Positions 11,581 through 23,514 are shown, counted from the stretch's first letter. The stretch is DNA of 64,000 nucleotides from Benincasa hispida (GCF_009727055.1 NC_052352.1:25351894-25415893), one strand, 5' to 3'. Notes: generated by a model from the letters alone, not told the origin. Translations and numbers: made by a program.

Positions 11581-13578
11581 GATGGTATAGAATCAAATGC
11601 AATTAGACGGTATCTAATCATTGTCTTTTATGACTTTGTATCTAATAAATCTTTAATGTATTAAAATTTAGAAAATTTTAATAAATTACAAAAATAGATT
11701 TTTATTTAAATTTAACTAGAACATAATAATTTTTTTTTAGAAAATGAAATTTACAGTAAAGAAAATAGGATAAAATGAGTACAATTTTTTTAAATCCAAA
11801 AAGTATATTTGTATATTATTAGAGTTTAAATTTTCAAATTTTTTTAAAATATCAAAGAGTATGTTAATAACTTGTCCAATACAAAACTAAAATCTTCATG
11901 AACTTATTAAACATTTGATGGGAAGACGAGATTAAATTCAAGTATTTAATTTAATATAATCCAAAAAGTCATGTACGCGTGTTTAAAAGATTCTTTTAAA
12001 CCTGGAAAAAAAAAAGTCTCTAATAAGCTTTTTAATTGACTCTCAATTTTTTGTCTAATTTTTTTAATTAAAAATTGTATAATAAATAAACCTTCACTCA
12101 AGTGTATGGTAGGTTTATGAATTTTTAAAAAAATTAAATAGGTTAATAGAGTATTGCACACAAAAATTAACTTAATAAACATAAAATTGAAATTTTATCT
12201 ACGTATTACATTAAACATTCAAAAAGTTCAAAAACTAAGACCTTGTTTGATGATCATTAAAGTCCAGTTTAAAAATCATTTTATTTTTTATTTTTATTTT
12301 TATTTTTTAAAATTAAATCTATTTCATCCATATTTCTTACAATTAAGTACAATGGTTAAATTCTTCAAATTTTAAAAACAAAAACAACTTTTTGAAAGAT
12401 ATTTTTTTAAATCTCAAAATTTGGCTTGGTTTTTTAAACCATTGGTGAAAAATAGATAACAAAAGAAAAAATTTAGATGTGAAAGTAGTGTTCATAGACT
12501 TAATTTTCAAAAACAAAAAATAAAATGGTTACGAAACGGGCCTAAATTTTTATTTTTTTTAAAAAAAAAAATTAAGCATGTTTCATCTCAATTTCTTATC
12601 ATGGTTATCTTTAAGTAAAACTGTTCAATTTTTAGTCAAATTCCAATGCACAAAAACTACTTTTTTAAAATAAAAAATAAAAAAAGACTATTTTTTGAGT
12701 TTACAAAATTTGGTTTGATATTTATAAAAATATTGGTAGAAAATAAATGAAAAAAAAAAATTAGAGGTGAAATAAATATTTATAAATCAAATATTCAAAA
12801 AGCAAAAAATGAAAATAAAAAATTAGCCAACAAATAAAGTATGAATAAATAAGAATTATACTAAACAGCATGGTTGTAATTGTATTATACATCTAAATTT
12901 ATAAGGACAGTGACAAGTCATTTTGAAGGGAGATAGGTAGAAGAGAAAAGAGAGAGTATAAAGTAGAATAGATACCCAATATGCAGCGGTGAAGCCCGCA
13001 ACACCAGAGGACAAATGAATGACATAGCCACCAGAGTAATCAATGAGTCCCATTTTATTAAAAAACCCTTGAGGACTCCAAATACTGAACGCCACAAACG
13101 TATAAGAAAACGTTAACCAAAGCGGCACAAACAGCATCCAAGCGTAAAAATTCATACGCCCAAGCAAAGCTCCCGCAATCAAAACCAACGTGATCGCCGC
13201 AAATACGAACTGGAAAAACACCATTGTGGCCGCAGGAAACTTCCCGGCGAACCCTTGTTCAAGAAGATACTGCTGTTCCAAAGCCACATTCAGTTTCCCC
13301 CAAAACGGCGTCAGTTTGTCACCGAACGACAGCCGGTAACCCCACCCCACCCAGCAAACCAACACGCAAGCGAACGCGTATAGAGCCATGAACGCTGAGT
13401 TTATAGCCCATTTCTTCTTCACGGCTCCCCCGTACAGAATGATCAGACCCGGCACGCTTTGCAGTCCCACCAGTGTCGCCGCCGTCATCTGCCATGCGTT
13501 GTCGCCTTTGCTCATCCAATCTGGATCCGCTGTGTCGGTCACCAGGTTCGAAGGCAGTGGGACAATAATATTGCTCAT
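8484..13578 (-). CDS. AMT2/AMT3-type ammonium transporter
   Basis: A plasma-membrane channel-like transporter that carries ammonium (Amt/Mep/Rh family) and serves nitrogen uptake or retrieval. Exons by GT-AG borders: 13578-12976, 11352-11067 and 9022-8484; introns are 1623 and 2044 bp. The spliced frame is 476 codons (475 aa), normal for AMT2-type members. It starts MSNIIVPLP at the first ATG. Family blocks seen: [32 protein letters not shown] (first pore His), [23 protein letters not shown] (second pore His) and the cytosolic tail [20 protein letters not shown]. The twin-His pore is therefore intact. The first intron/exon junction splits the conserved AAYWVGPR between W and V. MITEs occupy intron 1 and a hAT-type element sits in intron 2. 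AMT2 and AMT3 subtypes are hard to separate by eye. Confidence 0.93.
9878..10485. mobile_element. Non-autonomous hAT-type element in transporter intron 2
   Basis: An exact 8-bp target duplication, ctgacaat, flanks the element at 9870-9877 and 10486-10493. The termini are inverted and similar: tatgggtgttcatggg at the left, and tagggatattgcgatg reading inward from the right. An 8-bp duplication with TAGGG-like ends is the hAT hallmark. The interior is rich in gggttgggttgg-type repeats near both ends and codes for nothing. Confidence 0.8.
11545..11577. repeat. Poly-T tract (33 T)
   Basis: A 33-base mononucleotide run inside intron 1 of the transporter gene. Its length is probably unstable and imprecisely assembled. 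Confidence 0.85.
12240..12542. mobile_element. MITE, ~300-bp family, copy 1
   Basis: Inverted ends: gaccttgtttgatgatcatt at the left, and ggcccgtttcgtaaccattt reading inward from the right. The interior carries a fixed series of blocks (aattaaatctatttcatcc, tttcttac, aaaacaaaaacaac, aatagataacaaaagaa, catagacttaattttcaa) that recurs in at least five other places in the window. It lies in intron 1 of the transporter. Confidence 0.75.
12546..12830. mobile_element. MITE, same family, copy 2 (left end eroded)
   Basis: It follows copy 1 directly in the same orientation and shares the interior blocks (aattaagcatgtttcatc, tttcttatcatgg, tttggtttgata, ttagaggtgaaataa). The first roughly 25 bases of the terminus are missing. 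A head-to-tail pair could come from insertion at the edge of the first copy or from tandem duplication. Confidence 0.65.
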
Positions 13579-13623
13579 TTTTTTTTCTTTTTTTCTTTTT
13601 TTCTTTTTAATTGGTTAACTTTC

Positions 13624-13647
13624 GGGGGGGGGGGGGGAAAAAAAAAA
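13624..13647. repeat. G14-A10 mononucleotide runs
   Basis: Fourteen G followed by ten A, 46 bp upstream of the transporter start on the minus strand, so probably in its 5' untranslated region as a T10-C14 tract. The exact lengths are unreliable. Confidence 0.75.
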
Positions 13648-13649
13648 TG

Positions 13650-14021
13650 GGTTTGTTTGATACAAAATGAATATGGGAATTTCATGGCTTATAACTTGGA
13701 ATTTGGAGCTTGGATTGTCACGATAAGCTGTTTCGAATATATATATTATAATTTGTTGATATTTCTGATGGATTATGTTTTTAGTATTTATATGTTTTTA
13801 TATATGGTTGTTTGGACTGCCCTGGAAATATATATATTTTTTATTTAGATAAATGTGTTTCAAATTTAAACATTAAAAAAGTTAAACTGAATACAATATT
13901 GTTTTTGCAATTACCTTATAATTTTTTTTTTCTTTTTTGAGAATGCTAGGAGGTAGTTGTTTAAATGCCAGTTGTTTAAATGTCAATTTTGGCACTTGTG
14001 ACCATTTTTTTCCTAAGTTAT
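13650..14021. other. Probable promoter side of the ammonium transporter, no motif assigned
   Basis: AT-rich sequence immediately upstream (minus strand) of the transporter. Several TATA-like runs are present (for example around 13739-13750 and 13827-13840), but base composition alone makes them expected. No regulatory element can be assigned. Confidence 0.35.
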
Positions 14022-14326
14022 AGATCTATTTAGTAACAATTTAGTTTTTTTTCTTTTAGCTTTTAAAATTAAGTCTATTTTATTCCTATTTTTACAATCA
14101 TTTGTATCTTTTTAAGTATAATTGTTGAATTTTAAGCCAAAATTTAAAAAACAAAAACAACTTCTTAAAATCTACTTGTTTTTTAGTTTTCAAAATTTAG
14201 CTTAGTTTTTTTAACTATTGGTAAAATATAGATAACATAAGAAGAAAACTGGAGATAAAAAGTAATGTCTGTAGACTTAATTTTTAAAAACAAAAACAAA
14301 AATAAAATGATTACACAATGAGACCA
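14022..14326. mobile_element. MITE, ~300-bp family, copy 3
   Basis: Shares the block order of the copy at 12240: tttagtaacaatttag end, attaagtctattttattcc, aagtataattgttgaattt, aaaacaaaaacaac, ttttcaaaatttagct, attggtaaaatatagataac, gtagacttaatttt, and the terminal atgattacacaatgagacc. Confidence 0.75.
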
Positions 14327-14418
14327 TAGTAAGATGGTTTCTAATGTTATAAAGTAATTAACAAATTTATTAAGAATAATTTTAAATTGTGGATTTAACT
14401 CTTAATTTGCCAAATTTT

Positions 14419-14716
14419 AGGTCCTGTTGGGTAACAATTTGGTTTTTTATTTTTTTTTTTTTGAAAATTAAACATATGTCATCCACGTTTCTTATTATGA
14501 TTTGCATTTTTTTTTAAATATAATAGTTGAATTCTTATACTAAATTCCAAAAATATAACACAGATTTTTTAAAGCTGTTTTTTTAGTTCTCAAAATTTGG
14601 CTTTGATTTTTTTAAACTATTGGTAAAAGGTAGATAATAAAAGAAGAAATTTGGAGGTAGAAATAGTGTCGAGCGACTTAATTTTAAAAAACAATATGAT
14701 TATCAAACAAAGCAAT
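14419..14716. mobile_element. MITE, ~300-bp family, copy 4
   Basis: Starts aggtcctgttgggtaacaat and ends atgattatcaaacaaagc, inverted ends of the same family. It contains the family blocks aaatataatagttgaattct, tctcaaaatttggct and actattggtaaaaggtagat. Confidence 0.75.
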
Positions 14717-14989
14717 AGATTTTTTTTTTTTAATTGAAAGTTAACGAATCATTGAAATCTTGTTTTTATTTACACATTTGACATACTAGAGTCCATAGCG
14801 TGTAGTTTATTTTAGTATATATTGGAAAAAAAAATTAAAAGAGATCATAATTAATATATTGAATAGTTATTTTTTACATAGTTTTATTGGTATGGTTGTG
14901 AATACTTAAAATTAAAGGACAAGGTCGGAATTTATGAAATTTTAAAAGCAAAAGATGTTCTTCTCTTTTCAAATATATCTTCATAAATA

Positions 14990-15335
14990 GATGATGGTGT
15001 TTGGTATATATGATATAAATCACACCCATACATGAGATACACTATTTTAATCCAACTAATTGTAACGTGACAAAGGATGAAACTATCCACTATTATATTG
15101 TGAATTTTTCATATTTATGACTTACATTACATCCATACAGAAAAAGATGTACTACTTTGACTTGAATAATGTTATAGTAAGGAAAAGACGTGACTGTCTG
15201 ATGTCAAACATGTCTTTATCAATAAATCATGATATTTTATATTTATGGTCAAAATCACACCGCTACATAAAAGAAACATACTACCTCAACTTGAATAGTT
15301 GTGACAAAGGAAAAATAGGAATTGAAAGGTTATAA
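14990..15335. repeat. Diverged ~120-bp repeats
   Basis: Three related segments follow each other, each with a variant of aatcacacc-atacat, then a tactactttgacttgaata-like block, then gtgacaaaggaaaa. Units start near 15018, 15120 and 15250. They are too diverged to be recent. Origin not recognised. Confidence 0.5.
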
Positions 15336-15339
15336 AGAT

Positions 15340-16689
15340 AAAATAGAAACGTATAATTCTCTTCTCTTTCTATATATATAGTATAGATGAGCATGAATGA
15401 AATAAAATTTTGTAGGTAAAATATTTCCATGGTTGTTCGACAGCAAGAATTCGCCATTAAATTTTGCACGTTTCCTCCTTGAAAAAAAAAAAAAGAAATA
15501 ATAATTATAAAATCGCTTCTCTTATGTATGTCAATTTTTTATGAACTCTATTAATGAAATTAATTTTTAATGATTAAAAACCTTTTTCGAATTATTTTAA
15601 AAATGAATTTTAACTTTTTTTTTAATCATTTTCAAATATGCTTTAAATATGTCGATAGAAAACAATAATGTAATAAACTAGTAACTTTTTAAGGGAATGA
15701 CCTAATTGAGATTTTATTTATTTATTATTATTATTATTATTTAAAATAAGTCCTTTAGGTTTGAGAATTTTAAATGACGGAGGGAGAAATAGAAAGTTAC
15801 GTTTAATTAATTTGGAAAAGAAATTATTTTAATTTTGGAGGTTTCGTTGTGACAATTTAGCGTGCCACCCAATCATATGGAGCGATATCGTCAAAGATTC
15901 AGATCAAGAAGTAAAGGGGAATTCATTGGCCATTAATAATTATATTTTATATATATTAAAAAAAATATCATTTATATCCTATAAAAGTGAAAATGAAGAG
16001 ATCAAAATGATAACTTTTTAAAAGTATAAAGTCAAAAATGAACCAAAGTTAAAAGTATAAAGACTAAAATGAACCAAAGTTTAAAGTATAGAGACCAAAA
16101 TGAAAAAAAAATAAAAAAACAAAAAACAAAAGTAATATTTAAACCATTTAAAATCAAATGGTGTTGATTTAAATAATATTAAATTATTAAATAAATGATG
16201 ACGCAATTCATTTTTGAACAAATGCTATTAGTTGATTTGGAGGTAAAAGCTAAAGGAAAATAGACATTGGAACAAATGGGATGACGTGTCCAATATGCTA
16301 TCTTCATTGAGAGTGAATCAGCAAGGTACAATATTTATATGGGTTTTCAAGAAAAATGACGTATTTCTTTGAAAATTAAATTCATTTAACTTTTTGGGAC
16401 CAATAATTAAAATATTGCTCAACATGGTTATTTCTTAGTGCAGAAATTAGTTGTCAATAATTTTTTTAAAAAAATTTCCCATTTCAGTAAAGTTGTCAAG
16501 GAATTCCATCAGTAGAGTGCAAAACTGTCTGGAAAATAATAAAATATATCTTCGAAAGCACTGGTCATTGGTCTGCTATATTCCATATATAAGAACCAAC
16601 CATTAAAATTTATGAGTGAATTAAACTCCTCAATTTTCTCACAAGTTTCTAGGCCACCAAATCGAATATAGAAATAAGTTAATCTCTAA
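15340..16689. other. AT-rich intergenic spacer
   Basis: No gene recognised. It contains an ATT microsatellite near 15720-15742. At 16021-16105 there are about three copies of a 31-bp unit (aaagtataaagactaaaatg, then aaccaaagtt). Confidence 0.55.
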
Positions 16690-16975
16690 CACCCCATTTG
16701 ATAATCATTTTATTCTTTGTTTTTGTTTTTTAAAGTTAAGTCTATAAACATTACTTCTACTCCCGAATTTCTTCCTTAATTATCTATTTTCCACCAATGG
16801 TTTAAAAAAAACAAGCCAATTTTTTAGAACTAGAAAAAATAACTTTCAAAAAGTTATTTTTGTTTTTTGAATTGACTAAGAATTCAACCATTATACTTAA
16901 GAAAGATGTAAATATTGATGATATAGGCTTAATTTTCAAAAACAAAAATAAAAAATCACATGATTATCGACCCAA
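16690..16975. mobile_element. MITE, ~300-bp family, copy 5 (inverted)
   Basis: Starts accccatttgataatcattt and ends catgattatcgacccaac. The interior blocks run in reverse order compared with copies 1-4 (taattatctattttccacca, then aaaaagttatttttgt), so this copy is in the opposite orientation. Confidence 0.7.
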
Positions 16976-17465
16976 CCTAAATAACTCAAAAGGTGTTATC
17001 AAATGAAATGAATCGACTAACAAAAACAGGGAAACATACGGAGAAATTTGGGCTTTTTAAGAAATTGGCAAATTCGTTAGTTTAGCGGCTTAGCCATTCA
17101 GAAGATACACGAATCAATATTCTTGAAGTTTTTAAACTTACATATAATACTGGAAATATATGGAGAAATTTGGACTTTACATGCAAATTTTTGCTCTCCA
17201 TTTACATTGTAATCAGAAGACAAAAACAGTAGGATGAAGAATCAAAGATCTTCCATTTCTCTGTGTGAAAGTGGTTGTAAAAATTGTTTACGAAAACAGG
17301 AAAGCAAACCATTAAAAATGGCACAGAAACTAGATGCAGAATGTACAGAAAATTGATACCTAAAATGCTGGTGGTTTGGTATCGATGTGTTTCCATCTTC
17401 TTTGGTTAGGTGAATCTTAACTGTTAGAATACTTCGCCTTCAGCAGAGACTGAGAGATGCAGGAT

Positions 17466-20400
17466 CTAACACATCATGAGTAATGCTTCACGGGGGCGGC
17501 CGAGCAGGCTTAATGCCGTTGCAGCAATGTGATTTCCAGTCAACCCAGCTAGGGAGAGCTGTTCTTGCGGTGATGCCTGCTCTACGTAATTATCTGGTAG
17601 AACTATCGGTCGCCACTGCAGATGGAAATGTTTCAGGAAAGTGGCAAAAGGCATATCAGAATAATGGAGATACGGAGTGTTTTTGACATCTAAACCAGAA
17701 GTAATTGCATAGGATCAAGAAACCAACTTTTCCCTCTTGGACCCGGTTCATGGATTTCGTGTGGTTTTTGTAGCATACAGGTCACAGACTTACAATTTCT
17801 GTTCTATGTATGTGAAACGAGCTTAAGTGCCTTACGATCTGAAACACCTTTAGGTCTTGTTTTTATTAATTCTTCCTATTTCAATTTGATTATTTAAACA
17901 AATACAAACCTATGCCCAAACACAAGGAAATACAAGCCAATGCGAGCATAGGTCAACTAGTACACGGATGTATTAGTGACTAAGATATATATGGTTCGAA
18001 TCTCCTACCCCATTGTACTAAAGAAAAAAAACACAGGAAATAAGAAATTCTTAAAAATGTACCTTGACTCTTCCATCTAGCTGTCCATCGAGGGCGATGA
18101 ATTGTGCAACATGAGATCCAAAGCCTCCAATTGAACCTTCCTCAACTGTGATTAGAAATGCATGGTTATCACAAAGTTGTCGGAGAAGCGCTATGTCGAG
18201 TGGCTTGCAGAACCTTGCATCAGCAACTGTAACCTCGACACCAAACTTCGAGAGAAGCGATCGAGCATTGAGGCAGTTCTGAACCATTGCCCCATACCCA
18301 AGCAAAGCAACATCCTTTCCCTCAGCCAGAACCCTCCCTTTTCCAATCTGCGTTGTTTTACAAACAATGTCAAATTTTAGATAAAATGATACTTCCATTT
18401 TCTATTATCATGTCACAAGAAAATTGAAACTTTGAAAAAGCACGCAAGCATCAATGAGGTGGTTACTTCAATTGGAACCCCTTCAAGGGCAAGGTTGTTA
18501 GTGGTGACAATGGAGCCTCGTGGATATCGAAAGCATACTGGTTGATCATCAACGCACGCTGCCGTGGCGACCATGTGCACTAGCTCATTCTCATCTGATG
18601 GTGCCATGACAATCATGTTTGGTAAGCACGACATATATGTTATATCAAATGCACCACATTGTATAGGACCATCAGATCCTACCAATCCAGCACTGGTTAT
18701 TACAAAACGTACAGGAATTCTCTGTTGATCAACATCATGTACCACCTAGAACACCATATTCACAACTTGCCATTGTTAGATGCCTGAACACTCGCAGTGC
18801 TAAGTGCATATTTAATTGCGTGGAGGAGCTTATGGGCAGGAAGAAAGTAAAAGAGAGAGAGAGAAAGAGACCTGATCGTATGCCCTCTGTAAGAAAGCTG
18901 AAGGAATTACACAAAATGGCTTCAATCCACCACATGACAAACCAGCAGCAAAAGTGACTGCATGTTGCTCAGCCATACCCACATCAAAGAACTTATCGGG
19001 GAATCTTTCCCGAAACAGCTGAATTGATGGCTCCATCTGCATCCCAGCATGCACTGTCACAATGTTTTTGTCCTTCTCCGCCTCCACAATTAAAGCCTCC
19101 ACAAAGCAATCACTATATGTTCGAGAACTAATTCCGTACAGCAATGGATCTATGTCATATAAAACTGGAGTTACAAGGAGAAACCACAATGAATTAAACA
19201 TAATAGAACTTGCCAACTTGCTTTCTTAATTCACATAGATAGAATCCGCGAGGCTAGATAAGCCATCTTTGTCCAAATTAAATATGCTAAAGGTCGGTGC
19301 ATAAAATCCAGTGATGGAATAAGAAATAGTAGATTTCACAATTCTCCATCAAAGAACTGGACAAGGAAGCTTACACTAAAAAGGGTATCCTAAATGCTCT
19401 TAAAGAAACAGACAAGTTTGAGGTTTAGGGGTGAAAATAAAATAGAAGTCCCAGTCACAGGATGCATACTAGAAGAAAAAGTTGAGTTAAGGAAAGGATA
19501 CCATCCAGTTGCCTGCCTGCACCCCTCTGATATCCTTCTACTGCATAGTTTTCTTCAGTTATGACATGTACCAATACTGGACCCATTGAATCAAGTGATG
19601 CAACTTCTTGTAAAACACAAATGAGGTCCTCCATATTGTGGCCATCAACAGGGCCTATATAATAGAGTCCAAGCTCTTCAAAAAGGGTTGATCCCGAGGG
19701 ACCCATCATGCCGCGAGCATATTGGTCAACCTTGGCAGCCAATTCATGCATTCCCTTACCAATTCTTTTAGTTACACCCTAATCAATGAAAAAAGTATGA
19801 AGCTGAGCACTTTTCAGAAAAATAAAACAACGTGAACAAAGACAAACTTCTCATCCACATTATGATGAAGAACATCCTCCAAGCGTCAGGTCAGTTAAAA
19901 AGGAAAAACCAGAAAAATACCTTAGCAGCTTCACGAAACTTTCGAAAGGATTTGCTGGACTGAAGCCTGCTGAGGGTGCTAGACAAAGCACTAACAGATG
20001 TCTTAGAGCCCTCATCAAGTTTTGGGTGTAAAGAATGCCGACTGTCATTTAAGATCACTATCATATTTGAGTCCAAATATCCCACGTTACTCATTGCTTC
20101 ATATACTTGCCCCGCCATAGTTGACCCATTGTTAATTATCGTAACTGTTTTTTCACGTTTACCTTTTATATCCCTTGCTACTGCCATGCCTAAGATTAAA
20201 TGAGATCATATTAAATTTATTGTACAATTTCTAAATATGATTCTAAAAATCGAATACAAGACTGTTAAGCAAATAAACAAAAAGTACAATTGTTTCCATA
20301 TGCTGAAGGCTGGATTTACACATTAATTATCACATACGGATAAGAATTATTAACAGCACCTTCTTAGGGTAAAGGGTTATATAATGTGCTATTAGAAGCT

Positions 20401-22026
20401 GAAATATGAGGATTTTTTCAATTGAAGTCATCATATGTCAATAAGAATAATAGAAAAAGTGGTTAACCTGCACATAGCTCAACTAATTAAGACATTATAT
20501 TCTCGAACTGAAGGTTCAAATTCCTACCCCCACATTTCATTAAACTAAAAAGAAGAAACAATAGAGAAAAGGGATATTTATGCCCCACAAAAAAGGATTG
20601 ACAGTCCACCATACCAAGTCCAGCAGATACACTATTGCAGCCATGTGCAGCACCAAATGGATCAAATTCACTTTCCAATCGAGATGTGGACCCAGAAAGA
20701 CCATTCTTTTTAAGCAATGTACTCATGAGAGGTCGTCTTCCAGTAAGAATCTTGTGTGCATATGTCTGCCAAGAGACAAAATAAATTATTAACTTCTATT
20801 GATTGTTTAGATACAGTCACTTCTGGCAGATGAGCATTACATGCCCAAGTCACATACTGGTATGCATAATTGTGTCAATATTTTTCTTCGTGACAATTTC
20901 AGTTCCATAATAAAGTTCAACAATATTGATCATAGAAAAACAGTCCTACCTCTTCTCCTGCATCCCACAGTATCTTGTCCACTGGAGCATGAAAAACATG
21001 GTGCAAAGCAACAGTCAGCTCCACAACTGCCAAACTGGCCTTATAAGATTTCGGTACGTTTGTAAGAATGGAAGACAACTCCAAACGAATTTCTTCAGCT
21101 AATTGTTTCAATTCCTGTCACAATTGTTGTTTGGTTTGTTCAGAAGCCATATTATCATTGGCACCCTCAAGGAGAAATATGTGTGAAATCATAAACTAAC
21201 CTTAAGAGACAAATTCTTCAAATGGATAGGATTTTCGATCACATCAAGTATGGGCGTTGGAACTTTGTCCCAGAAGATATTATCAATGTCAGGCAAACTA
21301 TGGATCTTAGAAACTGATGACTGCATCAAGAAGACTTTGTTACAATCAAATTTTGGAATTGAATCGAATGATCATACAAAATAAATAAACACTGCTAAGA
21401 TCTTTATCAACCAATAAGCTCATCCTCATGAAATGTATTTATACTCTAAACATTATCATCTTAACAATTTACAGAAACCCCACTAGTTTTTAGTGCATGT
21501 TTGGAGTGATTTTGAAATTGGCAAAACCATTTCTGTCATGCTCCAAAACACACCTTTAACCCCTCAAAATTGATTGAATATGTAATTTTACACTTTTAAA
21601 TTATCATCAAAACTAGTTTTGATGACTCAAAGCATAATTAGTGGCAAAAGTGATATCCATTTTAGAATCACTCCAAACATGCTCTTAGACGTTGGAAAGA
21701 TTTGCTAATTCTACTTTACAACTTACTCAATTACGCAGTGAAACCATAGGGAACTCATCCCAGCGCTGACAATGAATGATAATCACTTCATACACAAAGA
21801 AATCAAACGATTATGCACAAATTTCATAACAAAGAAAAGAGGTCAAATGTTTCAATACCTTTGAAGAAATATGAAAAACGGAGCCGGAGTGGGGATTGAT
21901 TCTTGAAAATTCAGCGGGGAGAGGGAAATAAGAGCGCGAGAATTCCAATTTATGGGGTGAGACTGCAGAGTTTCCATGTGAATGGACAGCGATTCCAAAT
22001 GGGTACCCAGTTGAAGCTGTACCCAT
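17466..22026 (-). CDS. DXS3-type 1-deoxy-D-xylulose-5-phosphate synthase-like protein
   Basis: Homologue of the thiamine-diphosphate enzyme that starts the plastid MEP isoprenoid pathway, of the divergent plant DXS3 type. Exons: 22026-21859, 21320-21201, 21114-20950, 20765-20615, 20189-19921, 19778-19502, 19164-18872, 18745-18467, 18347-18063 and 17615-17466; all GT-AG, 719 codons (718 aa). The first ATG (MGTASTGYP) opens a Ser-rich leader fit for a plastid transit peptide. Retained: [57 protein letters not shown] (catalytic Glu, residue 449), [18 protein letters not shown]. Altered: the metal-binding GDG motif reads NNG (221-223), WDVGHQ reads WDAGEE, the SGH segment reads PKSYKAS, DRAG reads TSAG (498-501), and DGxTH reads DGPIQ (506-510). 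These make DXS activity unlikely. Plant DXS3-type proteins have been reported to lack it. The frame is intact, so this is not a pseudogene. Confidence 0.95.
17945..18031 (+). mobile_element. tRNA-derived SINE in DXS3 intron 9
   Basis: It has an A-box-like ataggtcaactagtac and a B-box-like ggttcgaatctcc about 40 bases apart, followed by an A-rich tail. This is the polymerase III promoter layout of plant SINEs. It lacks the paired acceptor stem of a real tRNA gene. Confidence 0.65.
20468..20558 (+). mobile_element. tRNA-derived SINE in DXS3 intron 4
   Basis: A-box-like acatagctcaactaattaag and B-box-like aaggttcaaattcctac, then an A-rich tail. The internal layout matches the copies at 17945 and 32518. 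Confidence 0.65.
21493..21684. mobile_element. PIF/Harbinger-like MITE in DXS3 intron 1
   Basis: A 192-bp element with terminal inverted repeats gtgcatgtttggagtgattt (left) and gagcatgtttggagtgattc (right, read inward). It is flanked by a 3-bp tta duplication at 21490-21492 and 21685-21687. A TTA/TAA duplication with GxGC..TTTGG ends points to the PIF/Harbinger superfamily. No coding capacity. Confidence 0.8.
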
Positions 22027-22340
22027 GAAGGAATTAAGCAAAAGCTCAAGAACCCAATGTGGGAAGTGCTTAAAATAGAGGATTCACAAATTTCCCAATT
22101 GATAATATCAGATCAATACAGACTTGAAGCAGCGGAATCAAACCCAGAAAGGGTTTGAAGTTGAAATCACAAAGCAATTAGCAGTAGCAGTGGATTTGAA
22201 AAGGAAGCTGTGTTAATTGCAATACCAGGTATTGCAAGAAGTGGAATTGGAAGTGACTTTCATAGGACAATTATAGAAGGGGAATGAATAACCTGTGGTG
22301 TAGAATGGTTTCTTCTCAGTGCTCTCAACCTGTCAACCAT
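22027..22340 (-). promoter_or_regulatory. 5' untranslated/promoter side of DXS3
   Basis: Sequence directly upstream of the DXS3 start on the minus strand, noticeably less AT-rich than the spacer beyond. Part is probably transcribed leader. The transcription start and any TATA box cannot be fixed by eye. Confidence 0.35.
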
Positions 22341-23514
22341 GGCAGGCCTGCAGCTCAAAAGGGCCAAACAAAACATTATTATGGACTGGACTGGACTCCC
22401 CATCACTTTTTCTGCAATTTCCAGAACTTTCTAAACATTTTTCCTAAGGAAACTGTACGAATAAGGCAAATTGTTCTAATAAACCCACACAAAATGGCTG
22501 CCTCATAGTAATTATTGACTCTAGATTCAGTTTTTTCTTTTTTTTAATATCCGTAAGTATCGGAACCGGCTTGCATGCAATTTGATTCTTACGTTGTTAT
22601 CAATATCACGTTCTTTTTATCATTAGGTCAATCCATAATGATGAATTGTATATCTTTTTATAATAACAAGATATAAATTTGAGATATTTTTCTTAAAAAA
22701 AAAACTACCAATCATCACAAAACAAGATATAAATTTGAGATATTTTTCTTAAAAAAAAAACTACCAATCATGTTGTGACGAAGAAATAATTTCTTTGAAA
22801 CTTTTTAGTGCAACCTCAATTAAGTTATGCTTTTACTTTACTAATAAAATGAATTATGCTAATATGAAATGAAAACTAGTTTAAATGATTTCATGACTAA
22901 GTTGGATTTTGTCTGGAATCAATTCTATGTGTTTTTTATTCAATGTGGAATCAATTCAATTTATAAATATCTTTACTACCCACTAGCCAAAATATTTCAT
23001 AGCTAAGTTGGTTTTTGTCTAGAATAAATCCAATGTATAAATATCTCTAATAGCCCAACAAATTGATAAAAAGTTGTTTGGTTGAGTCCCTAAACCCTAA
23101 ATCTAATGTGTATATAGTTTTTAGTTGGTAGTATATTTTAAAATGTTAACATCTTTTATTCTTAGATTTTGGATATAAGTTCTATTTAGTTTATATATTA
23201 TAAAATGTTACATTTTTTTTCCTTTGAATTTTGAAATTTGGTGTCCGTTTCTATTTGATGTGTAGATTTCTAGATTTTACTTTTTTACCTCTAAGATTTT
23301 ACTAATGGTTTACTTTTTGTCTATTAGTGTTAATAGATAATTAATTTAAGATAATTAGAGTGTGAATTTTCAATTAATTTTATCATTGACAAAAAATTAA
23401 TGAAAAATAATTTAATTATCTTAAATCAATTAATATAAATGATTAATAAAGCAAGTAATCGTAAAAATCTAGAAGTAACATTGTGAAATCTTAAAATCTA
23501 TACTAAGTAAAAAC
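22341..23514. other. AT-rich spacer with a 56-bp tandem duplication
   Basis: No gene recognised. At 22665-22772 a 56-bp unit beginning aacaagatataaatttgaga is present twice in tandem, nearly identical, so the duplication is recent. Confidence 0.6.
22665..22772. repeat. 56-bp tandem duplication
   Basis: Copy 1 starts at 22665 and copy 2 at 22721. The two are almost identical, including a run of ten A followed by ctaccaatca. Confidence 0.9.
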
